Shown one piece after another: positions 24,319 to 33,806 of a stretch of 64,000 nucleotides of DNA. Position 1 is the first letter of the stretch. Each line of letters opens with the position of its first letter. Origin of the DNA: an uncultured Clostridia bacterium (lineage in GTDB: Bacteria; Bacillota; Clostridia; TANB77; CAG-508); NCBI GenBank assembly GCA_934130435.1, contig CAKOYB010000003.1, forward strand, positions 62,001-126,000, read 5' to 3'. Position numbers and translations under genes: made by a program. The notes under the pieces are model-generated. The model was not told the DNA's origin. It saw only the letters and a list, made by a program, of their open reading frames with translations, and made no database searches.

Positions 24319-24873
24319 TTATTCTTTTATTTCTACAGCTTGTACACTTAATCTTTGGTTTCTCTTACCAGATATACACGTTATCATTGTTATTCTATTA
24401 TCTTCTGTATTTTTCAAAGTACCCCAGTCTGTTTCATATATTACTTCAATTTTATCTATTTTATAATCTCTTTTATAGTATTTAGTTTCATATGTTACTG
24501 TATCACCTTTTTTTAATTCATTTATTCTTGCAAAGTAAGAGTACTTATTATTTCTATTGTGTGCAGCTAATCCTACGTTTCCATCAAATTTTGATGTTTC
24601 TTTAATATGTCCAATATATTCTTTTAGTACATCACTTGTGCTTCCATCTTTTACAGTTGCTTTAAGTCCAATTTTGGGGATTATTAGTATTCCTAATACG
24701 TCACTTTTATTTATGCTTTCTACTTTATCGTAAGTTATATTTATATAGTTTATATCAGTTTTTATGTCTTTAACTTTTGTTAAATCATAATCATGTTCTG
24801 ACCACAAATAAACCGCACTAAAAATAAACAGTATACAACATACTGAAATTATTAATATTTTGTATTTATTCAA
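24319..24873 (-). CDS. Class D-like sortase
   Basis: A 184-residue membrane-anchored transpeptidase (N-terminal helix about 5-25) that would attach LPxTG proteins to the wall or polymerise pilins. The catalytic triad is visible: H105 in LAAHNR, C166 in ITCISGKR and R174 in NQRLSV. The upstream segment IPKIGLKATV and the AAHN motif fit class D sortases. It lies 17 bases before the Cna-B adhesin, so the two are an enzyme-substrate pair. The 209 bases upstream contain an imperfect hairpin (24934-24973) and the GH18 terminator. Confidence 0.88.
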   Translation of the reverse strand: MNKYKILIISVCCILFIFSAVYLWSEHDYDLTKVKDIKTDINYINITYDKVESINKSDVLGILIIPKIGLKATVKDGSTSDVLKEYIGHIKETSKFDGNVGLAAHNRNNKYSYFARINELKKGDTVTYETKYYKRDYKIDKIEVIYETDWGTLKNTEDNRITMITCISGKRNQRLSVQAVEIKE

Positions 24874-25030
24874 AGTTTCCCTCCCTTCCTTAAAAAATTA
24901 TTTTTTATATTTGGAAATTTTAAGAAAAAAATATTAGTTTTGGCTAAAAAATTGCCTATTAGATAAAAACTAATTTATATATACTACTTTTTTTATGTAT
25001 TTGCAAGGAAAATCGTGATACAAATTTCGA

Positions 25031-25072
25031 CAAAAAAGAAGTAAACTCAGTATATTTTTATAGTTTACTTCT
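25031..25072 (-). terminator. Terminator after the GH18 gene
   Basis: AGAAGTAAACT (25037-25047) and AGTTTACTTCT (25062-25072) form a perfect 11-base stem just after the stop codon, followed on the minus strand by TTTTTTG. Confidence 0.85.
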
Positions 25073-25082
25073 CTTATAATTC

Positions 25083-26741
25083 CTATTTTAGAGCTTCAGA
25101 TATTGTCTTCCATATATTTTCAGTTTCTCTATCTTTTTCCCATGCAGCACATCCAGCCAAGTTGTATGTTTTAATTAGCGAAACCTTATTTCTTATTGAT
25201 GTTTCATCTTCTATCCACATTTTATATGTGGCATTATTCTTAATATATTCAACATAGTATTGTTTTAAATCATCATTCCATATTCTATTTGCTTCTTGCG
25301 GAATTGTCTTATTTATATTATTCATATTTACAACTTTACTAGTAACTTTATCATTCTCTTCTTTCCATAATCTTGTATATAATGGAATACCTAGTATTAT
25401 TTTTTCAGGTTTTACTTCTTCTCTGTCAATAAACTTTTTTAGATTTGTTTCAACCCAGTTAAATCCAGCTGTTGTTCCTGCTTTGTTTGAACCTGTTCCA
25501 TATTGGTCATATGCCATAAACACTGTATAATCAGCCACGTCTCCAATAACATTTCTATTAAAGCACATTGACCACGTTTCTCCTCCATCTGGTGCCGTTA
25601 CATCAACTGATATCTTTCTTCCATGCTCTTTTAATCTAGGTGTTAATTCTATTATAAATCTTGAGTATGCATCTTTATCTTTTTCATACATATTTTCAAA
25701 ATCTATATTTATTCCATCTAACTCATATTCTGTTGCTAATTTTACTATATTATTTATTAGTTCAGTTCTTAGCTGATATGAATTTAAAATTTTTGAAGTA
25801 GTTTCTTTATATGAATTATTTGAAACCATTGCCCAAACCTTATAATTATTTGATTTTGCCCAATTAATGTACGCTTTTCCACTTGTTCCGGCATTATCAT
25901 AAATCTTACCATTTCCTTCTTTTACTAGTGAAAAGAAGGATGGTGAAACTACGTTTATTCCTTCTATTGTGGTACCACTTCTTTCCGGTGTTTTTGCATA
26001 TTCAGAATAGTAATCCCACACCATATTAATTTTCTCCTCATTTTGTTTTTGGATTGCACTGTTCCTTACTGTTATTTCATTGTCAATCCTTGATGTTTTT
26101 ACATATCCAATATAACCTTCTTGTGTTCTAATTTTGCTCCACTCTTTGTCTTTCTTTATTAATACAACTTTTTCTCCCTTTTTAAGCTTAGTAACTGTCC
26201 CTGCGAAAAATCTATCTCTATTCTTTAGTTTTGAATTCTTACTTATATCAACTTTTATAAGTTGTCTGTCTAGAGAATCTAATAATAAAATATTTGAACT
26301 TTCTATATATTTAATATCTAAATTATACACATTAGACATTTGTGTAATTGGCAAAAATACTTTACCTTCTTTTTTTATAGTTTCTGAATTTATTTCTTTA
26401 TTTACTCCGTTAATAATTATCTCTTTTTTTCCTATAGGAAATACTGCTATTTTTTTGTCATATGTTGTAATAATTTGATTATTTAATTCATCTAAATAAA
26501 TATATTTATCAAAATAGTTTTTTAAATCATCAAATGACATATATATATCATTTTTTTCATTTTTAAATGCATCATACTTTAGCTTTTTTGTAACATTGTT
26601 ATTATTTATTGTAATATTAATCTTTGAATTATCATCATTCTTTACAAAATTAGGTGCAATTTTAAAAACAACAATAATTAATGTCAACAGTAATACTACT
26701 GCTATAATTTTAATTATTATATGTAATGTATTTTTTTTCAT
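25083..26741 (-). CDS. GH18 family glycoside hydrolase with copper-amine-oxidase-like and SH3 domains
   Basis: A 552-residue membrane-anchored or secreted protein. An N-terminal hydrophobic helix (8-27) is followed by a copper-amine-oxidase N-terminal-like domain (about 45-155), an SH3b wall-binding domain (about 175-220, GYIGYVKTS) and a GH18 TIM barrel (about 245-550). The catalytic motif DGINIDFE lies at 342-349 with the acid E349. This build is that of YaaH/SleL-type cortex or peptidoglycan N-acetylglucosaminidases. It probably acts in spore germination or wall remodelling. It has its own terminator. Confidence 0.88.
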   Translation of the reverse strand: MKKNTLHIIIKIIAVVLLLTLIIVVFKIAPNFVKNDDNSKINITINNNNVTKKLKYDAFKNEKNDIYMSFDDLKNYFDKYIYLDELNNQIITTYDKKIAVFPIGKKEIIINGVNKEINSETIKKEGKVFLPITQMSNVYNLDIKYIESSNILLLDSLDRQLIKVDISKNSKLKNRDRFFAGTVTKLKKGEKVVLIKKDKEWSKIRTQEGYIGYVKTSRIDNEITVRNSAIQKQNEEKINMVWDYYSEYAKTPERSGTTIEGINVVSPSFFSLVKEGNGKIYDNAGTSGKAYINWAKSNNYKVWAMVSNNSYKETTSKILNSYQLRTELINNIVKLATEYELDGINIDFENMYEKDKDAYSRFIIELTPRLKEHGRKISVDVTAPDGGETWSMCFNRNVIGDVADYTVFMAYDQYGTGSNKAGTTAGFNWVETNLKKFIDREEVKPEKIILGIPLYTRLWKEENDKVTSKVVNMNNINKTIPQEANRIWNDDLKQYYVEYIKNNATYKMWIEDETSIRNKVSLIKTYNLAGCAAWEKDRETENIWKTISEALK

Positions 26742-26956
26742 AAGTTTCCTCCATTTTTTATTTAGTGAAAGTATATCATAAAAAAATTTATTAGTGAATA
26801 TAATTTTATATATTTTTAACTTTTTTAATTATAATATGGGGCAAGTTCTGTTACGATTATTTGTTAATTTACATACATTATTTTTTTAATTTATTAATTT
26901 CAATACAAAAATTGACATTTTTTATTAATATTGTTTATTTTTTTCATTATTTATGC

Positions 26957-26962
26957 TATAAT
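26957..26962 (+). promoter_or_regulatory. Putative -10 box of the nfeD operon
   Basis: TATAAT preceded by TG-like sequence (ATGCTATAAT) about 45 bases before nfeD; the -35 region is poor (TTGTTT at a 20-base distance). The gap 26742-27007 contains no gene. Confidence 0.45.
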
Positions 26963-27007
26963 CAGTTTGTTAGTATTAAAAAACTTGTTAAATTGAGAGG
27001 TTATATT

Positions 27008-27427
27008 ATGTGGCTTTTTTGGTTAATTGTTTCTGGAATTTTTTTTGCACTTGAAATAGTAACTATAGGTTTTTTACTTTTTTGGTTTGCAATAGGTTCT
27101 CTTATTGCAATGATCGTAAGTTTCTTTGTTTCAAGTATTTATATTCAAGCAGTTGTTTTTTTAGTTTCTTCAACTATTTTACTATTCTTCACACGACCTT
27201 TTGCTAAAAAAATAACAAAAAGTTCAGATTCTGTTAATACAAATGCCTTTTCAATTGTAGGAAAACGTGGAGTCGTACTAAAAGATATAAATTCTATTAC
27301 TGGTACAGGTCAAGTAAAAATCGGTACTGAAGTATGGTCTGCCAAGAGTTATACTGGTATACCTATTTCCACTGGTTCTGAAGTTGAAGTAATTGAAATA
27401 GATGGCGTAAAAGCCGTTGTTAAATAA
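27008..27427 (+). CDS. nfeD: NfeD-family membrane protein
   Basis: A 139-residue short NfeD: two or three membrane helices (residues 2-75) followed by a small OB-fold domain (about 85-138; GKRGVVLKDI, TGTGQVKIG, GSEVEVIEIDGVKAVV). I start at MWLFWLIVSG, which has GAGAGG upstream; the frame is open much further upstream but crosses the promoter. Short NfeD proteins work with the SPFH protein encoded next door in membrane microdomain organisation. The gap to that gene is 37 bases. Confidence 0.9.
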   Translation: MWLFWLIVSGIFFALEIVTIGFLLFWFAIGSLIAMIVSFFVSSIYIQAVVFLVSSTILLFFTRPFAKKITKSSDSVNTNAFSIVGKRGVVLKDINSITGTGQVKIGTEVWSAKSYTGIPISTGSEVEVIEIDGVKAVVK

Positions 27428-27464
27428 GTTTTTAATGTTATATATATTTTAAAAGGAGGATTTT

Positions 27465-28367
27465 ATGATATTCTTAATCATATTATTAGTAATAATTATC
27501 TTTATTGCAGTAAAAACAATTAAAGTAGTAAAACAATCTGAAGTATATATCATAGAAAGATTAGGTAAATTTTATAAAATTGCAGATGCGGGTTTAACTA
27601 TAATAATCCCATTTGTTGATCAAGTTCGTTCTGTTGTAAGCTTGAAGCAACAAACTATGGATATACCTCCACAAGGAGTAATTACTCAGGATAACGTTAC
27701 AATTACAATTGATACTGTTGTTTTCTACAAAATTACTGATCCAGCAAAAGCTGTATACGAAATTCAAAATTTAAAGAAAGGTATAGAATATTTAGCTATC
27801 ACTACTATACGTGATATTGTTGGTAAAATGGATTTAGATCAAACATTTAGTTCAAGAGATGCTATTAATGATAAGCTTAGAGTTATCCTTGATGAAGCAA
27901 CAGACCAATGGGGTTGTAAAGTAGATAGAGTTGAAATTAAAGACATTACACCTCCTGCAGATATACGTGATGCTATGGAGAAGCAAATGAATGCTGAGAG
28001 AAATAAAAGGGCTTTAATATTACAAGCTGAAGGAGAAAGACAATCAGCAATTACTATTGCCGAAGGACAAAAAGAAGCTGCTATATTACAAGCTGATGCT
28101 GATAGAGAATCAAAAATGAGAATAGCTGCCGGTGAAGCTGATGCAATAAAAAAAGTAGCTGAAGCTAAGGCTAAAGAAATTGAAATGGTATATTCTGCAT
28201 TAAAAGAAGTAGGTTTGAATGAAAAAATGGTTCAAATAAAATCTTTAGAAGCTCTAAAAGAGATTGCTAGTGGTGAAGCTAATAAAATATTTATTCCATT
28301 TGAAGCTACTTCAACACTAAGTAGTTTAGGTGCAGTTAAAGACGTAATGAAAAATGAAAGCAAATAA
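27465..28367 (+). CDS. SPFH/Band 7 (stomatin, QmcA-like) membrane protein
   Basis: A 300-residue stomatin-like protein: an N-terminal membrane segment (2-20), the SPFH domain (VVKQSEVYIIERLGKFYKIADAG at about 22-44 is split here; DVGKMDLDQTFSSR-type motif at about 125-140) and an alanine/glutamate-rich coiled coil (about 170-260). It oligomerises at the membrane and modulates proteases or lipid domains. Its partner is the NfeD protein directly upstream. A bidirectional terminator follows. Confidence 0.93.
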   Translation: MIFLIILLVIIIFIAVKTIKVVKQSEVYIIERLGKFYKIADAGLTIIIPFVDQVRSVVSLKQQTMDIPPQGVITQDNVTITIDTVVFYKITDPAKAVYEIQNLKKGIEYLAITTIRDIVGKMDLDQTFSSRDAINDKLRVILDEATDQWGCKVDRVEIKDITPPADIRDAMEKQMNAERNKRALILQAEGERQSAITIAEGQKEAAILQADADRESKMRIAAGEADAIKKVAEAKAKEIEMVYSALKEVGLNEKMVQIKSLEALKEIASGEANKIFIPFEATSTLSSLGAVKDVMKNESK

Positions 28368-28380
28368 TTTAAATAAATAA

Positions 28381-28407
28381 AAATCTCAAGATTAAATCTT
28401 GAGATTT
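28381..28407. terminator. Bidirectional terminator between SPFH and the TIGR04086 gene
   Basis: AAATCTCAAGATT and AATCTTGAGATTT form a perfect stem with T-rich runs on both strands, between two converging genes. Confidence 0.9.
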
Positions 28408-28788
28408 TTATTTATTTATACCTATTATTCCTCCAATTATCCCTGCTATAATTCCCAGTATTATCATCATTATAGAATAAAGATTTAGGCTAAAGCCAGT
28501 TCCTGATAAACTAGAAATTAAATATAAACTTAATATATATGTTGCTCCTAGTATTGCTCCATTCAATAAACCATTTCTTTTAAGACTTCTAGTCATAATT
28601 ATACTACCTATTAGTATTCCTACAATTGTAATCATCACTATAACAATTGGAATTATACTTTCTGGTATATTTGTATATGTCAATAATAATGAGAAAATTG
28701 TCAGACTTATTATACTAAATATAATCGCTATCATTAATCCTTTAATAAAATTAGGTACCCTATTAGTATTAGTTATATTTTCGTTCAT
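28408..28788 (-). CDS. TIGR04086 family membrane protein
   Basis: A 126-residue protein with four hydrophobic helices (about 16-40, 45-67, 73-95, 100-124) and the glycine-rich end GIIAGIIGGIIG typical of this small clostridial membrane family (YrzE-like). Function is not established. It follows the WG-repeat gene and converges on the SPFH gene. Confidence 0.75.
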   Translation of the reverse strand: MNENITNTNRVPNFIKGLMIAIIFSIISLTIFSLLLTYTNIPESIIPIVIVMITIVGILIGSIIMTRSLKRNGLLNGAILGATYILSLYLISSLSGTGFSLNLYSIMMIILGIIAGIIGGIIGINK

Positions 28789-28851
28789 ATTCTATCACCT
28801 CTTATAAATGATAATATTCCATACTGTGATAAAATAGAACTAAAATAAATA

Positions 28852-30172
28852 TTATTGTTTTACTCTTTTATTAACATATTCTATCAGATCTATCTGTTTG
28901 CCTTCATATGTTACATAATACTTGACTTTTCCTTCACTTGTTAAACTGTATACATTCTTTAATGCTATAGGAATTAATTCATTTCCATCTTTTGAAACAA
29001 CTCCATAGTTCTCACCGTTTTTTTATTACAATTCCATTTATTTCTTCTATTTCAACTACTGAGTCTCCTCCTGAAGATGTTGCGTTTTCAGTACACCCAA
29101 ATCCACTATAAGAATTTGTTAAAATCATTTTTCCATTTTTGTCAAATGCTCCCCAATTTTCATTTTTACATACAGGAATAAAATTATCCAAAAGTATATA
29201 TTGATTCTTAACATTTCTATATGCACTTGTATCAATACCTATTTTGTCATATTCAGGATGTATTATATATTGTCCATTATTAGATACAACTCCAAATTTT
29301 GATCCATAAGATACTAAATAAATCTGGCTTTCTTTATCGATTAATTTTATTGATTCATATATTTGGTTTATTTTGTTTTTTCCTTCTGAATCAACTATTC
29401 CTACTTTATTTTCATTTGTTGTAACTATAAATTCTTTACTATTTTCAATAAATTCAATATTAGAGTACCTTGCAGAAATTATTTCATTATATTTTGTATC
29501 ATATATTCCATATAATCCCTTGTCACTCTTTTTAGCTATTAAATACCCATATAATATTGCTTTTTGATTTTTAAAATCATTTGAAATTTCGTAACCTGCT
29601 GTCTTTGCATTTTCTGACCATCCTTTTACTAAACTACTTAATGTTGATATGCTCATGCTTTTTTCTGTATTGTTAATAGCTACGTTAAATCCAATTTTAA
29701 TTGCTTCAGTTGAAGCATATAGCTTACCATTTATTTCTTTAACATTATCTTTTACTTCATATACTTCGTAATCTTCCTCTATATTTTTTGTAGATAATTT
29801 GCAGACTTTATTTGAGTTTAAAAAGAAAGATGCAGTTTCCTCTTCTGAATCCACATATGCTTTTGTAGGGTCCTGAGAGTATTCCTTATATTCGCCACTA
29901 TGATAACCATATCCAACAATTTGTGCAAAATCTTTTAATGAAACATATTGTATTCCATTATCATTTACAATTAAATCTTCAGGATATTTACTTATTTGTT
30001 TACCATCTACAATTATCCTAAAAGTATTACTATTAACATATAATAATGTCATTGCTATTATAACAATCATTACTATGGTGATTCCTATAAGAACAAACAA
30101 CATCTTAGTTATTTTTGAATCTTTATTTTTTTTATTACTTTCTTCACTATTTGTTTCTAAATCCCAATCCAT
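28852..30172 (-). CDS. Membrane-anchored WG-repeat protein (full length needs +1 frameshift at CGG)
   Basis: Read with one C skipped at 29017, this gives 439 residues. Residues 25-50 are a membrane helix, 55-175 a copper-amine-oxidase-like domain, and about 195-415 are WG-type repeats (GLYGIYDTKYNEII, NKVGIVDSEGK, SKFGVVSNNGQ, NWGAFDKNGK). In the zero frame the protein ends right after ..GIVIKKR. In the shifted frame the next residues are GENYGVVSKDGNELIP, a further repeat of the same kind, and the frame continues to a TAA at 28852. So the coding continuity is visible inside the protein itself. It lies immediately downstream of tgt on the same strand. Function unknown, probably extracytoplasmic. 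Confidence 0.85.
29015..29017 (-). other. In-frame CGG, putative +1 frameshift site (WG-repeat gene)
   Basis: Zero frame AAA AAA CGG TGA. Skipping the C gives AAA AAA GGT GAG and restores a WG repeat. The stop TGA comes immediately after CGG. Confidence 0.8.
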
Positions 30173-31303
30173 TTACATTTCTCCTTTATATCCATAATCT
30201 TTGTAAAATTCTTTTTTGAAATTTGTCAAATTATCTGCTTCAATTTCTATTCTAACCCTTTCCATTAGTTTAGTCAAGAATCTTAAATTATGGATTGATA
30301 ATAGTCGTACTCCTAAAATTTCTTTATTTTTTATTAAGTGATTAACATATGCTCTTGTATAGTTTTTACAAGCATAGCAATCACATTTTTCATCTATAGG
30401 TTTCCAGTCTCTTTGATATATAGCATTTCTTATTACTTTCTTTCCTGACCATGTCATTGCTGTTCCATTTCTTGCTATTCTCGTTGGAAGAACACAATCG
30501 CACATATCAATTCCAGCTAGTGCAGCTTCTATTAAATAGTCTGGTGTTCCAACTCCCATTAGATATCTTGGTTTATTAGTTGGCATTAATGGAACTGTAT
30601 ATCTTAATATATCCAAAAACTCTTCTTTGGGCTCTCCTACACTTATTCCACCTATAGCATAACCAGGAAAATCTAGTTTTATTAAATCCTCTGCAGATTT
30701 TTTTCTTAAATCTTTATAAAATCCACCTTGTATAATTCCAAATAAACCTTGTTCTTCTTGTCTCAAATGTGCTTTTTTACATCTTTCGGCCCATCTAGTT
30801 GTTCTTTCCATTGAGTTTTTTGTGTATTCATATGTTGATGGATATGGGCAACATTCATCAAAAGCCATCATAATATCTGCACCTAAATCGTTCTCAATTT
30901 CCATTACAGCTTCTGGTGATAAGAAATGTCTGCTTCCATCTAAGTACGATTTAAATTCAACGCCTTCTTCTGTTATCTTTCTTAAAGGTCCTAAACTAAA
31001 TACTTGAAATCCGCCACTATCTGTAAGAATAGGTCTGTCCCATCTCATAAATTCATGAAGTCCACCTGCTTCTTTAACAAGTTTATTCCCCGGTCTTAAA
31101 TATAGATGATATGTATTAGATAATATAATTTGAGCCTCTATTTCTTTTAATTCTTCTGGAGTCATTGATTTAACCGTTGCTTGTGTTCCAACTGGCATAA
31201 ATACTGGTGTTTGTATATCTCCATGTGGTGTATGTATAACCCCTCTTCTCGCACCTGAATTTTTATCTACATGTAATAATTCATAAGTAATTGGTTGTTT
31301 CAT
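30173..31303 (-). CDS. tgt: tRNA-guanine transglycosylase
   Basis: Exchanges guanine-34 for preQ1 in tRNAs with GUN anticodons. At 376 residues it is full length. D95 in ILTDSGGFQ is at the active site, GGISVGEPKEEF is near 215, and the zinc site CDCYACKNYTRAYVNHL lies near 300. It lies 15 bases after queA, the next enzyme of the queuosine pathway, and its stop codon abuts the start of the WG-repeat gene. Confidence 0.97.
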   Translation of the reverse strand: MKQPITYELLHVDKNSGARRGVIHTPHGDIQTPVFMPVGTQATVKSMTPEELKEIEAQIILSNTYHLYLRPGNKLVKEAGGLHEFMRWDRPILTDSGGFQVFSLGPLRKITEEGVEFKSYLDGSRHFLSPEAVMEIENDLGADIMMAFDECCPYPSTYEYTKNSMERTTRWAERCKKAHLRQEEQGLFGIIQGGFYKDLRKKSAEDLIKLDFPGYAIGGISVGEPKEEFLDILRYTVPLMPTNKPRYLMGVGTPDYLIEAALAGIDMCDCVLPTRIARNGTAMTWSGKKVIRNAIYQRDWKPIDEKCDCYACKNYTRAYVNHLIKNKEILGVRLLSIHNLRFLTKLMERVRIEIEADNLTNFKKEFYKDYGYKGEM

Positions 31304-31318
31304 TTTATTCTCCTTATA

Positions 31319-32341
31319 TTAATATATAAACATTGCATCTCCAAAGCTGAAAAACCTATATTTTTGTTCTACTGCTTCTTTATATGCTTTCATAACATAA
31401 TCTTTTCCTGCTAATGCTGAAACTAGCATTAATAATGTTGATTCTGGCAAGTGAAAATTAGTAATTAGTGCATCTATGCATTTAAATTTATACCCTGGGT
31501 ATATAAATATACTTGTATCTCCTTCTATTTCTTTTACAAATCCATTTTCATCTGCTATACTTTCCAGTACTCTACAAGAAGTTGTCCCAACACTAATTAT
31601 CCTTCCACCATTTTTCTTTGCATTATTTATTTTTTCAGCATCTTCCTTCTTTATATAATAGTGTTCTGAATGCATATGATGTTCCTCTATTTTTTCAACT
31701 TTAACTGGTCTAAATGTACCTATTCCAACATGCAAAGTTACATTTGCAATTTCTACGCCTTTTTCTTTTATTCTTTCTAAGAGTTCTTCTGTAAAATGCA
31801 ATCCAGCTGTTGGTGCTGCAGCAGACCCCTGATATTTTGCATATACTGTTTGGTATCTGTCTTTTTCTTTTAATTCTTCATGTATATATGGTGGAAGTGG
31901 CATTAAACCGATTTTTTCTAATATTTCATTAAAAATACCGTTATATGTAAATTTAACTTTTCTCGTTCCACCTTCCATAACTTCTATTATTTCTGCATTA
32001 AGCAAACCTTCTCCAAATGTTACTTTTGTACCAACATGAAGTTTATTTCCAGGCCTAACTATTGCTTCCCATATATCTCCTTCTATATTGTTTAATAGCA
32101 AAAATTCAACATTAGCACCTGTTTCTTTTTTTCCATAAATTCTTGCAGGTATAACTTTTGTATTATTTCTTACCAAGCAGTCTCCTGGTTTTAAGTAATC
32201 TATTATATCTTTAAATATTTTATTTTCTATTGTTTTATTCTTTCTATCCAGAATCATTAACCTTGATTCATCTCTTTTTTGAATTGGTACTTGTGCTATT
32301 AATTCTTCTGGCAAATCATAATAAAATTCCGTTAAATTCAT
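31319..32341 (-). CDS. queA: S-adenosylmethionine:tRNA ribosyltransferase-isomerase
   Basis: Transfers the ribosyl part of SAM onto preQ1-tRNA to form epoxyqueuosine. The 340-residue length is normal. Family motifs visible are FYYDLPEELIAQVP at the start, SAAAPTAGLHFTEELL (about 170-185) and NFHLPESTLLMLVSA (about 290). It forms a pair with tgt. I see no preQ1 riboswitch in the short upstream gap. Confidence 0.97.
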   Translation of the reverse strand: MNLTEFYYDLPEELIAQVPIQKRDESRLMILDRKNKTIENKIFKDIIDYLKPGDCLVRNNTKVIPARIYGKKETGANVEFLLLNNIEGDIWEAIVRPGNKLHVGTKVTFGEGLLNAEIIEVMEGGTRKVKFTYNGIFNEILEKIGLMPLPPYIHEELKEKDRYQTVYAKYQGSAAAPTAGLHFTEELLERIKEKGVEIANVTLHVGIGTFRPVKVEKIEEHHMHSEHYYIKKEDAEKINNAKKNGGRIISVGTTSCRVLESIADENGFVKEIEGDTSIFIYPGYKFKCIDALITNFHLPESTLLMLVSALAGKDYVMKAYKEAVEQKYRFFSFGDAMFIY

Positions 32342-32361
32342 CCTATACTCCCTTTTCTATA

Positions 32362-33651
32362 TTAAAAAATTCTACTTATTTTTTCACTTAATCTTTGTAC
32401 AAAATTTGCATCATCAAAAAATACATTTTTTAGTTCATATGATGCTTTAAAGTTCTTTTCATTTACTGGTTGAGTATTGTAAACTTCATCATTTAATGCT
32501 ATTTTACTTTCTGATACATTAGAATTCATGTAGTCATAATACCAAGCCTTTAATCCTTCTCTACTTTTATTTTTATAATTATATTTTTCATTATCGTGTA
32601 ATGCTATTGGATCATATCCAAGATCTTCCATGTTGTGTTCAAGGGTGTGTAAAAATTCATGTAAAAATACTTCTTCTGAGAATGTATTATAACTACTTGT
32701 ATGATAAGACTTTAAAGTATCTCCAGAAATTCTAATATTAGAAAAACCTATATTATCATAAAGAGTTCCACCAAGACCAAGCCAGTCTATCTTTTCTTTA
32801 CTTATTTTATCTCCAATATTTGCAACTATGAATATATGATCAAAGTTCTTATTTTGATTATATAAATAATCATTAATAATATTATAAACATCCTTTTGCG
32901 TAATTGCATAGCCAGTATTTTTATCATATGAAAGACTTGTTAATGTTTCATCTAAATCAAAGATTTCATATTCTACTTCCATTCTACCATTTGAAAAACT
33001 TTCACATGTATTTTTAAAATTGCTCATGCATCTTACTACAGAATTTTTTTGTGAAGATGTCATTTTTTGCTCTATTTTTTCATTTCCAATTGTTATATCT
33101 GTATTATCAATAATAAAAGTTGCAAAGTTCCATTTTTTTCTTCTAGAAAAAGCTCCTTGTTCAATTTTCATGTCGCAAATCCATACTGTTCCTTTACAAT
33201 CTCCAGTATTTTCTCCTAGTCTGAATCCTATATCTACACTTTCATTATTATATGAATTAAAATAAAATTTAACTTCAGTCCAGTCATTTGTCCCAGATAT
33301 ACTTTGTGATTTATTAACTTTATCTTTTAGACAAATATTAAATCCTCCATAGTTTCCATCAATACATTTAACGTCTTCTGTTTTTACTTTGCAGCTCACC
33401 TTATAAACAGAATTCTTTTCTGTTTTTATTTTCTTAAAAAACATTGCGTCTCTATAATCATCAGATTGGATTTTGTAGCTTACTTCTCCATTAAATTTTT
33501 CCTTGCTATCTCTAGAAAATGAGCTGGTTCCTGTTGCCCCATTTCCCAGTTGTAAACCATTAAAATTCATCTTTTGTATTAACTTAAAGCCTATAAATAT
33601 AATTACTATTGTTATAATTACTCTTATAATTTGTTTTTTTGAACATTGCAT
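32362..33651 (-). CDS. Putative secreted zinc metalloprotease with carbohydrate-binding-like domain
   Basis: A 429-residue protein I cannot place in a named family. A signal anchor (8-27) is followed by a beta-sandwich domain (about 50-165, KVSCKVKTEDVKC, DWTEVKFYF) resembling carbohydrate-binding modules. The C-terminal half has FLHEFLHTLEHN with H331, E332 and H335, the HExxH zinc motif of gluzincin-like proteases, and conserved tryptophan/tyrosine-rich surroundings. It is likely extracytoplasmic. It precedes queA by 20 bases but may be transcribed separately. The protease call rests on the motif only. Confidence 0.6.
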   Translation of the reverse strand: MQCSKKQIIRVIITIVIIFIGFKLIQKMNFNGLQLGNGATGTSSFSRDSKEKFNGEVSYKIQSDDYRDAMFFKKIKTEKNSVYKVSCKVKTEDVKCIDGNYGGFNICLKDKVNKSQSISGTNDWTEVKFYFNSYNNESVDIGFRLGENTGDCKGTVWICDMKIEQGAFSRRKKWNFATFIIDNTDITIGNEKIEQKMTSSQKNSVVRCMSNFKNTCESFSNGRMEVEYEIFDLDETLTSLSYDKNTGYAITQKDVYNIINDYLYNQNKNFDHIFIVANIGDKISKEKIDWLGLGGTLYDNIGFSNIRISGDTLKSYHTSSYNTFSEEVFLHEFLHTLEHNMEDLGYDPIALHDNEKYNYKNKSREGLKAWYYDYMNSNVSESKIALNDEVYNTQPVNEKNFKASYELKNVFFDDANFVQRLSEKISRIF

Positions 33652-33724
33652 ATTATTTTTCCTTTTATTATTTACTTTTACATTTATTATACAGGATTAA
33701 ATACTAATTAATCAATATATTATC

Positions 33725-33752
33725 TTGATTTTTATCTAATTTATGATATTAT
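33725..33752 (+). promoter_or_regulatory. Putative ppaC promoter
   Basis: TTGATT (33725-33730) and TATTAT (33747-33752) with a 16-base spacer, about 55 bases before the start codon. Confidence 0.5.
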
Positions 33753-33806
33753 ATATGTTAATAAATTACATGACCATATGGTCTAATGAAAGGAATGAAA
33801 TTTTGT

